A stretch of DNA of 64,000 bases from Nemopilema nomurai (Eukaryota; Cnidaria; Scyphozoa; Rhizostomeae; Rhizostomatidae): positions 3,966,257 through 4,030,256 of the forward strand of contig ML133471.1 in assembly GCA_003864495.1 (NCBI GenBank). Direction: 5' to 3'. This document shows, in pieces, positions 12,144-25,081 of the stretch (position 1 is its first letter; each line of letters starts with the position of its first letter). The position numbers were made by a program, and so were the translations under genes. Under the pieces are notes generated by a model. It was given only the letters and a program-made list of their open reading frames with translations. It did not search any database and was not told the DNA's origin.

Positions 12144-15100
12144 CTATGAGTAAAAGCAACATCCAACTAAAATACCGTAGATTTGGTATAAGGATTACTC
12201 GATGAAGATTATGGTGGTATATATAAAGATTTGAAGACAATTTCCTTTTTAAAGCTGGCGTAAACACGAATGGTTCTAGCTTGCTTGGGTTTGGGGACAG
12301 GCCTAAACTTTTTCAACAAAAATATGCCCACCAAAATATCAGTTTCCGAAGCTTGGTATTTATAATGCCTGCTACAAGTCTAAGGAAGCACCTTGGTCAC
12401 ACTCTTCCCCCTTTTCACTTTTCGTTATTAAAAGGGGATCAATAAATGCGAGTCAAAGCATTGTCGCTTGTGTGACAACAATTTGGCACGCATTGTACAA
12501 TCGTTCTTTGTGCAAGAAAAGCATACATGTTTGCAACGGATAGAGCTCAAATGAGCTGAATAAATACGGTTCGAACCTCCGGCAACAGGATGGGTCCGAG
12601 TCAGGTCTTCTGTTGACAACAGGGAGCTGTAGCCGGCGTCGGACCCAGTCCCCTCGCTTGTTGTTTCATTCACTCCGACTTTGGCAACATTTTCACTGCT
12701 GCCATGGAAACTGATCAGGTCCGGCGTCTTCAAGCCTTTCTTGAAGGAATTGATAGCCTGCAGAATGTGACGTAACTTCCGCCATAATTCCTTGGCTGAC
12801 TTATGATCAGAGCTCCACTTGCCTTCGATGACGGCCTAAGAAAAGAACACGTGACTTTAAGAAACGAGAGTACTCAGCAATCAGTGCTAATACAGGGAAA
12901 GTATCAATTGTGTTAAAGTTCATAAACTTAATTTGGACTTTTTCTTAATTTCATAAAAAAATTTATCCGTTCTCTTTTCTGAGGTTGTGACGTGTGATTG
13001 ACGTCATCGGAGGGAGAGAGTCTTTGGTATATTTCGTTGCAAAGCACCTTGGGAGGATACCAAGCCACTTACTCTGTGGTAATAACCCCATGTGATTGCA
13101 TTTGGTGCAATCTTCTGCCTCTTCATCTCGAACAGCACCTGAAATAGATATAAGTTGTAGAATTTAATCTACCAAACAAAAAGTACAGAATTGTAGAATA
13201 AAAATGGCTTTCTGGTGAACTAAGAATGGTGGTAACGAGACGTGCCGAAACGATGGCAAGAGGAGGGCTAATGGTTTACAAATATGACACCTCTGGGCAG
13301 GTTCTGGAACACTATGCATTAAATGATTAGTGAACTAGCACTTGTGACACGAACCAATTGCAGAGACCCAGCATCAGCGAGGCATCTTGAAGACACGGGA
13401 TACAAGGGTTACACGACAAACTTCAACTCCAGTTGGTAGTGAGCTTGGCCATGCGCCTGACTTACCTTGACTGCCAGAGCTGGGTGTCCGAACTGGCCAG
13501 CCAATTGCATGAGCACACGAAAACAAACCTACAGCCAAAAGGAGAGTAGAAATGTAAGGATGCAATTTGCATGGGTAGGAATGTAACTGCACAGCTGTAA
13601 TATAATATCTTATTATGTGAGACCTTCGCCATAAAACTACCATACAGTCTCAGATCAACGAAGTGACTTTTATCTAGCTTTGAACAAAACAATTTGATAG
13701 AAAAGATACTATCGACTTGTGGGGCTGATTCAATTAATCAACAATAATTACACGATGATCGTGTCTCGGGTTGGGTAATTTGATTTCAGTTACAGATTGA
13801 AAGGCGATTGAAGAACTAAATTTGTGAAATGTTTGTTTTTCGGAATTCCTTTATACAATCAAGACTCTCTGCTCTCTTTTCAAAGGCAGCTAAGATTATG
13901 ATATCTATTCATAACTCCTGGGTAAATAAAAAGACGTTTAAATCTTGATACAGCAATGCTAGCATCAACAACGCTTTTTTGGAAGAGGAGATTCCTTTAG
14001 CAAACTAGACGTACTTCATCTGGAAGTTGGGCCTTTTGTTCGGCAATCCTCTGCAGAACCTACAATAATGAATAATAAATAATAACAAAATATAATAAAT
14101 AATAAATTGAATGCCTTGTTTAATGCAAGTTTAATGCCTGGTAAGAGCGAAGGAGTAATTCGTTGCATAACAAATTCATGGCACTGCTGTTCTTGGTCAA
14201 ATCAATGTGACTCAACAACATTAAAACAAAGAGCTTTTGAAGTAAAAAGATACTTAGATAGTCTAGACAGTTGGGCTAGCATATTGTAACATAATGAGAT
14301 GCTCTTTAAACAACTTCCTTCAAATTGGTTTCTCCTTTATTCAAAATGCATATTTGATATAGGGTATGCAAGTTCATTAAAAAAGCCGTGCCTTCTACGA
14401 GTCTATCGTAAAATTGTAAACGACGAGAATAATAGGCAAAATAGATTAAGAATAATAGATTGAGGTGAAAATGAGCGATCATAATAAGAAATGAATAATC
14501 AAAAAGTATCAAGGGATGGCAAAGGGTTGACTTACCTCCAGAGCCTGGTCAAGCACTTTCTTTTTGTTATGGTGCGTTTTGATGTAGGCCGGCAGGTGAA
14601 TGAACCAAATGGCAAAACAGTGGCCCAAAAGACACCTGGAAGGGACATAAACCACTCCCTTAGACACAGTGCCAACAGTTTGCCAAACAAACATCAACAA
14701 GGGCAAACGAGCTATATTCATGTACATCTGAATTGCTTTCAGCCTTATTTAATCAGCTCAAATGCGTTTCTAATATGACATAGGTCAAACAGAATGACAG
14801 TTTTGTTGGAAAGAAAAGAAACTCACCTTGCCCATAAGGTAGGACTATTTGACTGTTTCTTTGCACTCTAGAAATAAATGAAAGTAAACTCAGCTTTAAA
14901 ATACTGAAAATGGTCGTGGTTTTTCTTTTATATGCATTTCTGCAGCTCAGGGTATCAAGATGTCCTTTGTGAAAGGGTATATGCGCACCAAGAAAGAAAA
15001 AAACTGCGAACTCGGGAATTGACTTTTTTCCTTCGGAGCCTATTAATCCTTGCATCATATTGGGAGCTAGATCAAGGAGAATTTCACCTCTAGATTGGCA

Positions 15101-18100
15101 CTCTTTTTATAACCAGGCCCCAAATATTTAGTATGAGTCAGAATACAACGTACTTTTCAGTTCGCAGAATTTGTAAAAAGAGGGTATATTTGACATCATT
15201 AGAGTCTTGTTAACAGACCCTTCTTAGAGAGTCTTCATAGAGAAATGGGCCTTGAATAAATAGAAATGGGGCCTTGAATAATAGAAGGCTGCTCCCCTGA
15301 AGTCTAATAAGATATGTATGATAAGCCTGTTTGAAAAGCTAACCCTGTTATTTACATCCTTATCCAAATTTTAAAGGCTACACTTGAAAGCAGCCAAAGC
15401 ATCCTCTGTGCACATGAAAAAGACTTCTTGATTTAAGTGAAATTGAAAAGCCAGGCGGATCTTGCATAAAATTAAATGAATCATAAACAGTTGTGCTGCA
15501 AGACCTCTGAGCTGTGCTTCTTTAATGGAATTTGAGTAGCTGTTGTGCTTACCACAGTGCATTGATCTCGTTCGTGTTTTGTCCTCCCAACCGCTGGTGA
15601 TCTGGGAGGCGCCTTCAAATTTTGTATGTTCGTCGTTACGTCTTGGAGAAATAATTCTTTTTGTAACTTAGGAAAGCCATTGTATCTAGAAAAAAAAAAG
15701 TGACAGATGATTAGATACTTAATTTGTAGAAACGTTGTGTCTCAGCTGGATTGAAGAAAGACTGTGGCTCAAGTAATACCTAAGCATCTAAAAAGCATCC
15801 ATTTCATGATGGAACTCAATTATTTTTGGTTCGTATGTGCCTACTCAATAGCTTGAAGTGATACTTTTGTGACGATTAACCATTCTTCTCTCACATTACA
15901 AATTGAGTTCAAAAAACCTTCTAATAATCGATTAATAAAAAAGGTATCTTTATTCTTTTCCGAAAAAGCTTGGAAAGATAAAGGCATTTAATCAGTCACT
16001 TCTTAGAATATAGATTGTTATGACGCCATTGCGACAAGCATGCGCCAATGCCTCTTCGTGCTAATACGCTCCTAGTTAGGTATTACAATCCTCACTATAT
16101 AGAATATCAGAACAAGAAAATTCGAGTCACAAAGATTTTTTCCAGCCCGCAATAGTATTAGAAAAGCTGGTAAGTCAAGATGATCTACTTACTCATATAT
16201 AGCGTTGTGCGGTAGCCCTGTACAGTCTGGTGGAGTAACAACCACGGTTCGTTGGCTAGAATAAGAAAGGACGAACGATGTAACCCACTAATGGACTAGA
16301 CTTTCAAATTGCCTTGGACTTTCAATTTCAAGTTAAGCTTTGACGTGAAAAGGAAATGTTTGCTTCTCTAAAGCTGTCTAAAGTGAAAAGTGGTGACACA
16401 AATGCAGAGAAAAACTCACTTTCGCACAGGTGACATCCGCAACAGTGGGCTGCTTCCTTCACACTGAAAGCAATGGTATGATTGAAAACAATAAGTCTCA
16501 AATTCACGAGAAGAGGCATGGTACATGAAAAGGTACTGCATAAGAGATACCTACTAGTAATTGGTGGCAAATGGGTAAATATAATAATTGCTCTAAAGAA
16601 AATGTTTTACTAGCAAAGGAGACCGATTTGAATTAGTGATTGATTTACAACCAATGTACAACCTTCCCTTTATGACAGACATGTGCTCAAATGCCTGTCA
16701 CCTAAAAAGGCCGTAAGTAATCTTCGAGCGGGACTGCAGACAACATGGGTTGAAATGCACACAGATGCCAATACAAATCCCAATTCGATGTTTATCCATA
16801 AAAAGGAATCACAGCAGTGTTGAGTCTTCTCTTGGATAAAAATATCAGAGGAGTAATTCAAGCAATTTCTGAATCACAACAAGGCATACCTTCTCGGTGC
16901 AGTCGTCGAAAAAAGCAAGCAGCGTGTCATTTGATGACGCAAAAAATCGTTGCTGGATTAAATGACTGAAAAGCTAGAAGAGAAATAAGTAGTATTTATC
17001 AGTTTTGTCTCTGAACGCTGAGGTATTATATCATTCTCAAAGGTTAGTATCCGAGGTTAGAATAAGAGTGTTGCGCATACGTCAAGGGAGATATATCAAC
17101 CAAAGGGAAACCGCGAGAGGTTCGACTAGCACTGAATACTGTCTCAAGTCCTAATGGTTCCATGTAAACAAACCTTCTGCTTGGTTTATTAGAAAATGTG
17201 TCATTGTTCTTCGAACAAAGGATATTGAAAGCTCGCGAATAAAAAATGCGACCAAATGACAAAACAACCTTTTACATAGGAACGGACTTGGCATCCTATT
17301 TAGTCAACTGTTTACATACCTGTGTTTTCAACAGTATACTAAAAAATTTCTGATATTCTCTCGGTCTGCTCCTAGCAAATCCTGAAAAGATGGAAACAGG
17401 AATTCGTGTAAGAATGAAACTTTAACAAAACTGTTATGTATCTCACCACAACCAATCCTGAGAAATCATCAAAGTCAATTATCGGGGGGAAAAATTTTCA
17501 GAATTTTGCTTATCTTTTTATTCCAATTCTATTGAGGTCAAACAGATCCTTTGCCTATTTATCATAGCAAATACAACATACAACTGTATTGAAAGTTAAT
17601 TAACGTATTAAAAGGAAGTTTCAAAAACTAATTATCCTCAAAGAAACACTGAATTCAAAACCGGTTTATTTTTGTAGCAAACGTATTGTCCTTTGATAAA
17701 GGACACATTTTTGGCACACAATGATTTGTTGTTGAAAACTCCTGAACAAATAGAGCAATCTTACTCGTTCGTAAAATGAATTCCTAACTTTTAATTAGAG
17801 AAAGCTTCCAACTCTAAGTGGTTTTGAGTATATAACCGGCGAAACTTACTCAATTAGAGAATGTTTGTCTACATAATTCAACGCCAAAATGAAGAAGAAT
17901 TAAGCTTGAAAAACAGGCTCATGATTTCAGAAATTCGTAGAAATGGTAATGTGAAAATGAATAATAGCTTAAGGTAGCAAATGGCCTTGCTAAATGACCT
18001 TCACTAATACAAAAATGGTTGAAACAATACTACGATGAACAACAAACCTTGCAAGTCAAAGATTTTCGAAATGTCGCAAGATTCCATCGTTGGTCGGGTC

Positions 18101-21100
18101 GTGATTGGTAATAAATATTGCCTACACAGAATTAATCATTAAGAAATTGCAAAAACTCAAAAATACTTTTCTACTTCCTGTTTATATAAGTTTGCTTCCT
18201 CTTAAATTTCGCTTTCTCTAACTTTAAAAAAAAAATGTGTCCAGGCATTTTGAAACACACTTTACATCAACAGCTATAATTGATAAAGGTTAATCATTTT
18301 CTGACTTTTGACTTCTCACCTGTAGCCTTTAAGAATGGTCGCATTGAATCGTAGAAATGCCTCTTGTATGTCGAGCTCTAACTTCTCCTGTTTACAATCA
18401 ACATTAGAAAAATCAAAAACTTTTCATTGAATTCTCATTTAAAGAAACAAAATAGAGCTTGAATGACTTTATGCTGTCTTCCTTAGCGAAGCAGATTTGC
18501 TGTTCCCATTCACAAAGAAAAGCAAGGGCAAGATGGGACAATGCTTGAAAGTAGTGCAAAGAAAGTGATCATGAAATAGAGAATCGGCTTGCTGTCCAAA
18601 AATCAAGAGAAACATTCTAAAACACTTTCTGCTTAATTTGAGGGGATCAAATTTACACAGGCAGAAGAGCTTCAAAATCTTTAGATTGATAGACGTAAAG
18701 AACAAGTGCCTCTCCAATAGTACAGATGCATGAAATAGCAGGCACCTTTCGTTTTGCGAGTGATCCATCAGCATCCATCGGTGGCATTTCAATAGCTCTG
18801 TCGACGTCCTCGTTGTAGGCTAAAGAGATAACACATAAATTTATGTTGTGAAATACAAAAGGACTAGGCATAAGGCAGATTGCAAGCAAAGAACAGCAGT
18901 GAAGTTTCAAATTACGAAAGGCATTAGAACAGATTTTGGAAACTTACAATACTAATACTTTTGGATGATTTTAGAAACTTAGAGTCTTAAAAAGTCTTCA
19001 ATAATACAAATAAAACTGCTAAATATATGTAAGACACTGTAACGTTACAAACTGATCAATGTTTGATGCCTTTAAATAATACCAGCATTTTAAAAACTAG
19101 CTAGAGGTAAAAACGCATTCTAGTTTGGTTTAGGATTATACCCTCAACGGCGAGAATAAGATTGTAAATACATTATCTAACGTAACACAACCCTAATTAA
19201 GATTAAACCTAGAAATTAAAGGGAAATGAATAAACAAAAAATGATCAAAGCAGTACTAAAATCCAATTTCAGCTGTAACAAAATGTTATGAGATAAATTA
19301 TGACCAAACTTACTCATCAAAACTTCATTGAAGATAGCGTCAAGTCTGTCCTTGAGAACCCTCGCTGGCTTCTGTTAAGTTCAAATAGAAATTAAAAATT
19401 ACCGCAAGACGATTTTTGGGCCATTTCGGTAAATAAATAAGCGAAAATAAAGAGAATGCAAAATGCTCACTTCAACAAACAACAACAACAACGGTGCAGT
19501 ATACACCCCTGAATTCGACTCTCACCACCCTGAAGGTCAAACTCTATCACGAGAAACAAAGCGGTTCTCTTGCAAGCGCTACGAGGTTTACGCATTCTAG
19601 TGATGTGACAAGAACCAGTGTGGTTAAAAAGTCGATTGATTGACGTTCAGATCAGGTTCAAGCTAGCACGTAATATATATATAAAAACATGAAAAAATTG
19701 GCTTAAAAGGGAAGAATAACTAACTAGTTTACGTACAACAAACGAAAAAAAAACCTTTGGTAATAGTCGCCCGGAAATTTCTCTAGAGTCTTTTGGATCT
19801 TGCAAAGCCCTGAAGACATTTCAAAATACTTCGTTAATACAAGCTGTCAAGCAAAGTTCAAATATAAAATTGCTTGTATCCATGGAAGGATTGAAACCTG
19901 CATCGAAGACTGCATCGAAGAGGCTTTGTTTCGAGGCAACTTTACGGTAGATAAGCTTATTAAAAACCCTCGTGACTTAACGTGATGGATTTGAACCAAC
20001 TCTAGCATACCCAAGAAGGATTAATGCGACCCAAAACTAAGGATACTTACTGCGTGATCATGTTTGTATCAAGGTCAACACACGTGACATCCTCTGGTGG
20101 GCTACCTCGATCAAAAAATCTCGAATCGATGCCTGCAGAAAATAAAGTAAAATAATGGAATAATGATTTTAGTTGAATGTATAGCGAAGTGGAAATCGCG
20201 AGAAAATGTTCATACAGCACATGCTCGGAGTAAAATAATCATCGGCGCTGTCAACTGAGCGCGAAATGGTTCATTAACGGATATAGTAAGAGAAGCAGAG
20301 GCAGGGAAAAAAGACAACTCTCTAGGGGGTGTATAGGAAAAAACAACATAAAATGGGGCTGATTGATCTTAGCAAAGGGTTGGCTTAAGATAATAACAGA
20401 AGAGTATTTCACGAGTGGGGGGAAATCAGAGAATGAAGCCCAAAGAAGCAGGCAGCATTTTTCAGCAAGAAGACAAATCAATTGAACAATATGAGCTGCT
20501 CTTACCATATATGAATGGAATAGGTGCAGATAACACGTCTGCCAACTTCAACGGACACAGAGGTATGTAGGGACATTGCCAGACAAAGGGGAATAACAGC
20601 TGAAAGCAATGGCACCTTATTAACATAGAACATTTGGCATTTTTGTAAGCATAATATTGTAAAGAAGAAAGAACGAAATAAATAAAAAAATCAGAAAGCA
20701 GTTGATGGTGATATGTTCAAGACCTTGTGCCATGGCACACCTTTTTTGAATGATGGTACATGTACGTGGTACACGTATGTTAGTGTGTCACTCAAATACT
20801 GTTTTCTTTGTGTTTCATTCGAATTTTCATACCTTCGTCTAGATAAAATAAGGTCGGACTACTTGCTTATCCCGATTAACATTCAAATTTAACGAAATTC
20901 AACTGCGGAGAAACAGATTCGTACTCCGTGGCAAAAACACTCACAGCAGTAATCGCTTCGCCGACACTTGTCAGTAGGGCGGGCCGCAGTGAATGTATCA
21001 ATATCTTCTGTTCAGTCAGTGCACAACACAACAACGTTAGCACGTTATCTGGGCCTAGGCATCGCAGTAACGACGAGTGAGAGGCTCCACTGAAAAGCAA

Positions 21101-24100
21101 AAACTGTTTCATTAAAATGCGTTGCTTGTAGCCGCCGAACGCGTAAACTACACGCCCTTCAGATAAAATTAGCGACGCTCGTTTAACGCAATGTTGTATG
21201 TTGCTATCAAGTACCAGTTTGATTAAATACCAAACATACTAGGTACCAGCTTATCTCTAAACTCAAGCCTCTTTTTTCAAAAGGCAATTTTGAGCAAGTA
21301 GCTTAATCTCCCAAACCTAACAATTTTATCTTACACAGAACAAATAGCTTTAAAAAGAATGCTTGGTACTCCATGTAAAGGGTTTCTCACCTGATTGGCA
21401 GGGGCCCATGGGACGGTTCCTGGAGGTCAAACGATTCGTGAGTCATCTGAAACAGAGAATTGCCTGGTAAGTCAAAGTAGTTGCAGCTACAACCACAAAC
21501 CTAATTGAGCAATAAAGACCCCTATTCATATATGTGTTGGAGAGTAGGCAGTGAATCACGGCTGTACACGCCTTGCAAAGAACAGAATGCTGAGTATGGG
21601 AATGCTTCTAGAAAACTTCCAACAGCAGTTTAGGGCCATCGAATACGAAGCAGACAAGCAAAAGACAGTGGCCTTGACTGGTAGCAAACATCTCCACCAT
21701 TTAATAAACACAGATTAACAAAAGCAGGTATCTTCCTACTCACTAGAACTTGTACTCTTGGTCTTTGAGGAGTAGGGAACTGAACATTGGTCATGAAATG
21801 CGATATGTACCTGAAGAGCAAAAGCAGACAATATAAACAAACACAACAAACAGTTGCAAGCTACAGAAAGCAAAAGAGTTGTCCACTCATCTTCGACCTG
21901 TGACATCGCGGAGATTGGGGGCAGCTATGAAAGGGACTGGCTACAATACTCCGAGTTTTCATTTTCCCCTTTCGAAAATCATGCCTTCGATTTAAGAACA
22001 CATTTTTCACATTAGAAAATCTTCCAACAGTTGAACTAGGAAAAATGAGTAACCTTTCAAGAGGAATGGCTTGTGAGCCTGAAATTGACAATCTGTAGAT
22101 GGCAAGCAAAAACTTCCTGAAGGCATCAAAGAACGGGTAATGCGATAATACACAGATGCACTTGTTTGTATGCATTATGTATTTTTCACCATCATGACTC
22201 TGGAAAAAAACAAAACACGAAGTTAGTTCAGCTAATGAAGCTGACGTTCCAAAACAACATTTGGGTAACATATACATACACACACACTTTAGAACGAAAT
22301 CAGGCGTTGTCCAGACTTGTCCAGAACATGTTAATACGATTCAAGTTGACTTGTCCAAACTCGAGGAATCCCCTTAAAGCTTCTCTTGGGACCATTCGTA
22401 AAGCACCATTTACTCAAGGGGAGCACGATCTTAGGAATTAGGGATGATTTGCTGACTGGTTGATTACCACTAGAGGGAAGGGGCTCCAGTTACAAAATAA
22501 CTGAGTTCTCTTTAGCACCCCTTAAAATCAGCCTTGCTCACTTGCTGTTGCTCCTTCATCATTGCCCGGACTTCTTCCGAACAAGATTCCTCGGGAAGTT
22601 CTTCAAAGAATGTTATGCCAGCAGCGTATATCTGAAGAAAACAAACACAAGGTTGTGAAGGATCCATTTGTCCAAACATGATATTGCTTCTCGCGTTCCA
22701 TTTCGTACAATCTACACACATTGTTTGGCTGCACAAGGGCAGTGACGCGTCCTTGTGACAAAACTACATCACACATAAAAGAACTAGCTTGTAAGAGTTT
22801 GTAAAGGAAAGACTGCTATGCATGCCGTACACACGCGCAACTTGTATATCAAAGATGCTATTTTGACGAGTAAAGGGTATTTAACAAGTGTGATACGAAA
22901 AATTTAATCATCAAAAAGTTAAAAAGCATAAAGTTTTCTTGGCATGTGTTCAAGGACCAACATGTAACAAATCTTCACTGGATTTCAACACAAATTTACT
23001 TTTATCTTAAAACTCGAAACACTGGATTTAATGCTTTTCCTATTCGTCCAAAACTCCATATAATCGCATACCTTTTGTCCTTTGAAGTCAGTAAGGGCGA
23101 AAGTAGAGAAAATGGGAAATGGCGGCTTGGCGCTGGCTGCCCAACACTCGACAACCGCGCCGATGGGCAGGCAAAACAGCGGAACAGCGTCGGGCAGAGG
23201 GAGGTCTTCGTAGTCCTTCAGGGGGTAGCGGCTTATTATTTCTGAAACAAAGCATGTGGTGTTAGACAATAGGAAATCTCTGCCTTTGTGGGTCTGCAAA
23301 TTAGCTGCGGTTGCCTTTAGGCCAAGACGTTGTGCACTCACCTGCTTTGTATGACACAGAGTTTGTCCTCGCTAACGACTTGCGATAACAAAGGTAAACG
23401 TCGGAACCGACCTGAAAATTGATTTTATAGAATGAAAACAGGTGAATGCAAAGTAAGTAACATGTTGAAAAAAGGTTGTTTACGAACATAAACATCAAGA
23501 GATGGTACATAAGAAAATGCATAGCATTGCCTGAATTGTTCATTTTAAAATCCGTAATCAGGAAAGATACTATTTCGAAACAAGGTTGACGAAAAACAAT
23601 GCACAGAGTACAATAATATGATCTACTAGAAGATCAATCTCAAAATAAGGGTGCGTATAATGTTTCTCTTTATAAGAGACGTCTCCCCCACAGATTTGGG
23701 AATAAATGAGACTTCCATTTCAAATACTTCGGTTAGCTAAATGCAAATTTACTTACCAAGCCTTGATTTAAATTTCTATCGATCAAACAAAATGCATGCG
23801 GAGGTTTTTCACCCTGAAAATAAAAACAGGCATATATAGTACCAAGCATTAACTTTTGAAGTTCTACAGAAATTTCCTCGCAACATGAAGAAGATTTTAT
23901 GTTGGGAGGGGGGTGTTTTGGGGGGGGGTGAAGGCTGGGTTGATAGAGTGGGGAGGTAAAGCTAGCACCATCCACCTTATGACTCATGACACAATGGGTA
24001 TTGACGGGTGATGATGACATTATCAAAAGATTATTATTAGTTGTTGGTGTTCTCTTTTGGCAGACTTAGCTTTTTCTTTTTTGCATCACACAAAAATTCA

Positions 24101-25081
24101 ACATCCACAAAAATAATGCTTTTGATCTATCTTTTAAAGGAGTTGCATAGTTGAGCATACATGATGGCCGCGACCCACAACCTACTCTTTTGACGGGCAA
24201 TTTGAGATTCTGCATTGACATACCTTGCTTGCAATTATAACACAAATGTCGATGACTGCGAGCTGCGAGTGGGCGAACTGGGGCAGTGCTCTTCGGTACG
24301 TAATGAAAATTCTCATGTTGGTCGAGTTGTTGACATTGGCTACGAGGCCGGTTGGAGTCTTGTTGACGATTCCGCAGGACGGCATCAGCCTCTGTTTCCC
24401 TTCGTACAGGACCCTGAAAGAGGCTCGCATGATTCAGCGAAGGGTATAGCAGGCAAGGAAGCTTGTACTTTGATATGAAACTATTTGGGTAAATGTATAG
24501 GGAACAAGCGGTGTTTCTTGGGGTGACCAAAAAGTTAAGGTAGCAGCTCATTGTCCCTTTTTCGAAGCTGAGTTGAATGAAGTTCAGAATATGATGGAAA
24601 GCGATCGAGTACACAATGTGCCTACGAATGTGACACAATGTGACAATTGGGTCATGTGTAGCTAAGATTGGCACTAACTAAAGATTGTCTCACCTACATG
24701 AGAAGCCTCTCAGCTACATTCGCAGAAGTGTAAAACAAAGAATCATTGGTAGTTGTGTGAATTAAAAAAAAAGTAATATACGAAACTGGCTAGAGTTGAA
24801 GGGGATTACCCAATGTCCATTAACGGGGCTTTGTCCCTGCCTCTCTTATAGCAGAGGAAACAAGAATCACTCCGCAGCGACCCTGCATTTAGATCCGCAG
24901 CTAGCTCCGTGGGCGTAAGGTCGATGCACTCGTATCCAGGGGGTGGTGTCTCCCCCCTGTTCTTGAAAATGACAGCAAGGTCTGTGATTGGCTCAAGCGT
25001 CTCCACATCCTCTTCTGGGTTTTGCAAATTCTCAGCACCAACAACAACGAAATAATCTGCCACTCGTCGATCGTCAGCCAT
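7733..25081 (-). CDS. DENND4: DENND4-type DENN-domain Rab guanine nucleotide exchange factor (Crag/DENND4 family), complete
   Basis: Thirty-eight exons, all with matching phases, sum to 4374 bases: 1457 residues plus stop. The ATG at 25081 begins [16 protein letters not shown], the typical DENND4 start, and the C-terminus has [15 protein letters not shown] and EAFDREY followed by a WCRRAF motif, the family's hallmark ending. Order: N-terminal MABP region (about 40-165), uDENN (about 190-330), cDENN (350-490), dDENN (490-640), PPR-like helices (770-850), a Ser-rich linker, a two-CxxC zinc-ribbon-like element (about 1045-1075) and the conserved C-terminal block. Known family members activate Rab10 (human DENND4A-C) and act in polarised secretion (fly Crag). 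At 1457 residues it is shorter than the vertebrate paralogues (about 1800-1900). It cannot be assigned to A, B or C and is probably the single pre-duplication gene. Confidence 0.95.
12577..16463 (-). CDS. DENND4: DENND4 exons 20-28: PPR-like helical region
   Basis: Exons (minus strand): 16420-16463, 16193-16255, 15553-15685, 14827-14867, 14536-14635, 14015-14059, 13466-13528, 13073-13138, 12577-12835; residues 639-910. Exons 25-28 read [47 protein letters not shown], the pentatricopeptide-like repeat region found in DENND4 proteins (VLFEM...PNAITYG in relatives). The second half of exon 28 becomes Ser/Thr/Gly-rich. The donor of exon 28 (GAG|GTTCGA) is chosen because only it keeps phase with exon 29. 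Confidence 0.9.
16890..21446 (-). CDS. DENND4: DENND4 exons 9-19: cDENN and dDENN regions
   Basis: Exons (minus strand): 21391-21446, 20945-21089, 20506-20599, 20051-20132, 19755-19809, 19314-19371, 18746-18819, 18320-18387, 18048-18121, 17320-17381, 16890-16973; residues 355-638. Exon 10 has [17 protein letters not shown] and exon 11 [14 protein letters not shown], both diagnostic of the cDENN core that contacts Rab. Exons 16-19 ([32 protein letters not shown]) are the dDENN part. The donor of exon 13 (GTTTTT at 19754) is weak, but the phase and the LPKKP join support it. Confidence 0.92.
21744..25081 (-). CDS. DENND4: DENND4 exons 1-8: MABP and uDENN regions
   Basis: Exons (minus strand): 24810-25081, 24224-24413, 23757-23813, 23342-23411, 23072-23241, 22542-22631, 22054-22199, 21744-21810. 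They encode residues 1-354. Exon 1 ends [16 protein letters not shown] and exon 2 continues [14 protein letters not shown] with VNNS and RIFITYRRA, a clear match to the MABP-containing N-terminus of DENND4 proteins. Exon 5 ([20 protein letters not shown]) is the classic uDENN signature. Donors and acceptors are canonical GT-AG. Confidence 0.93.
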
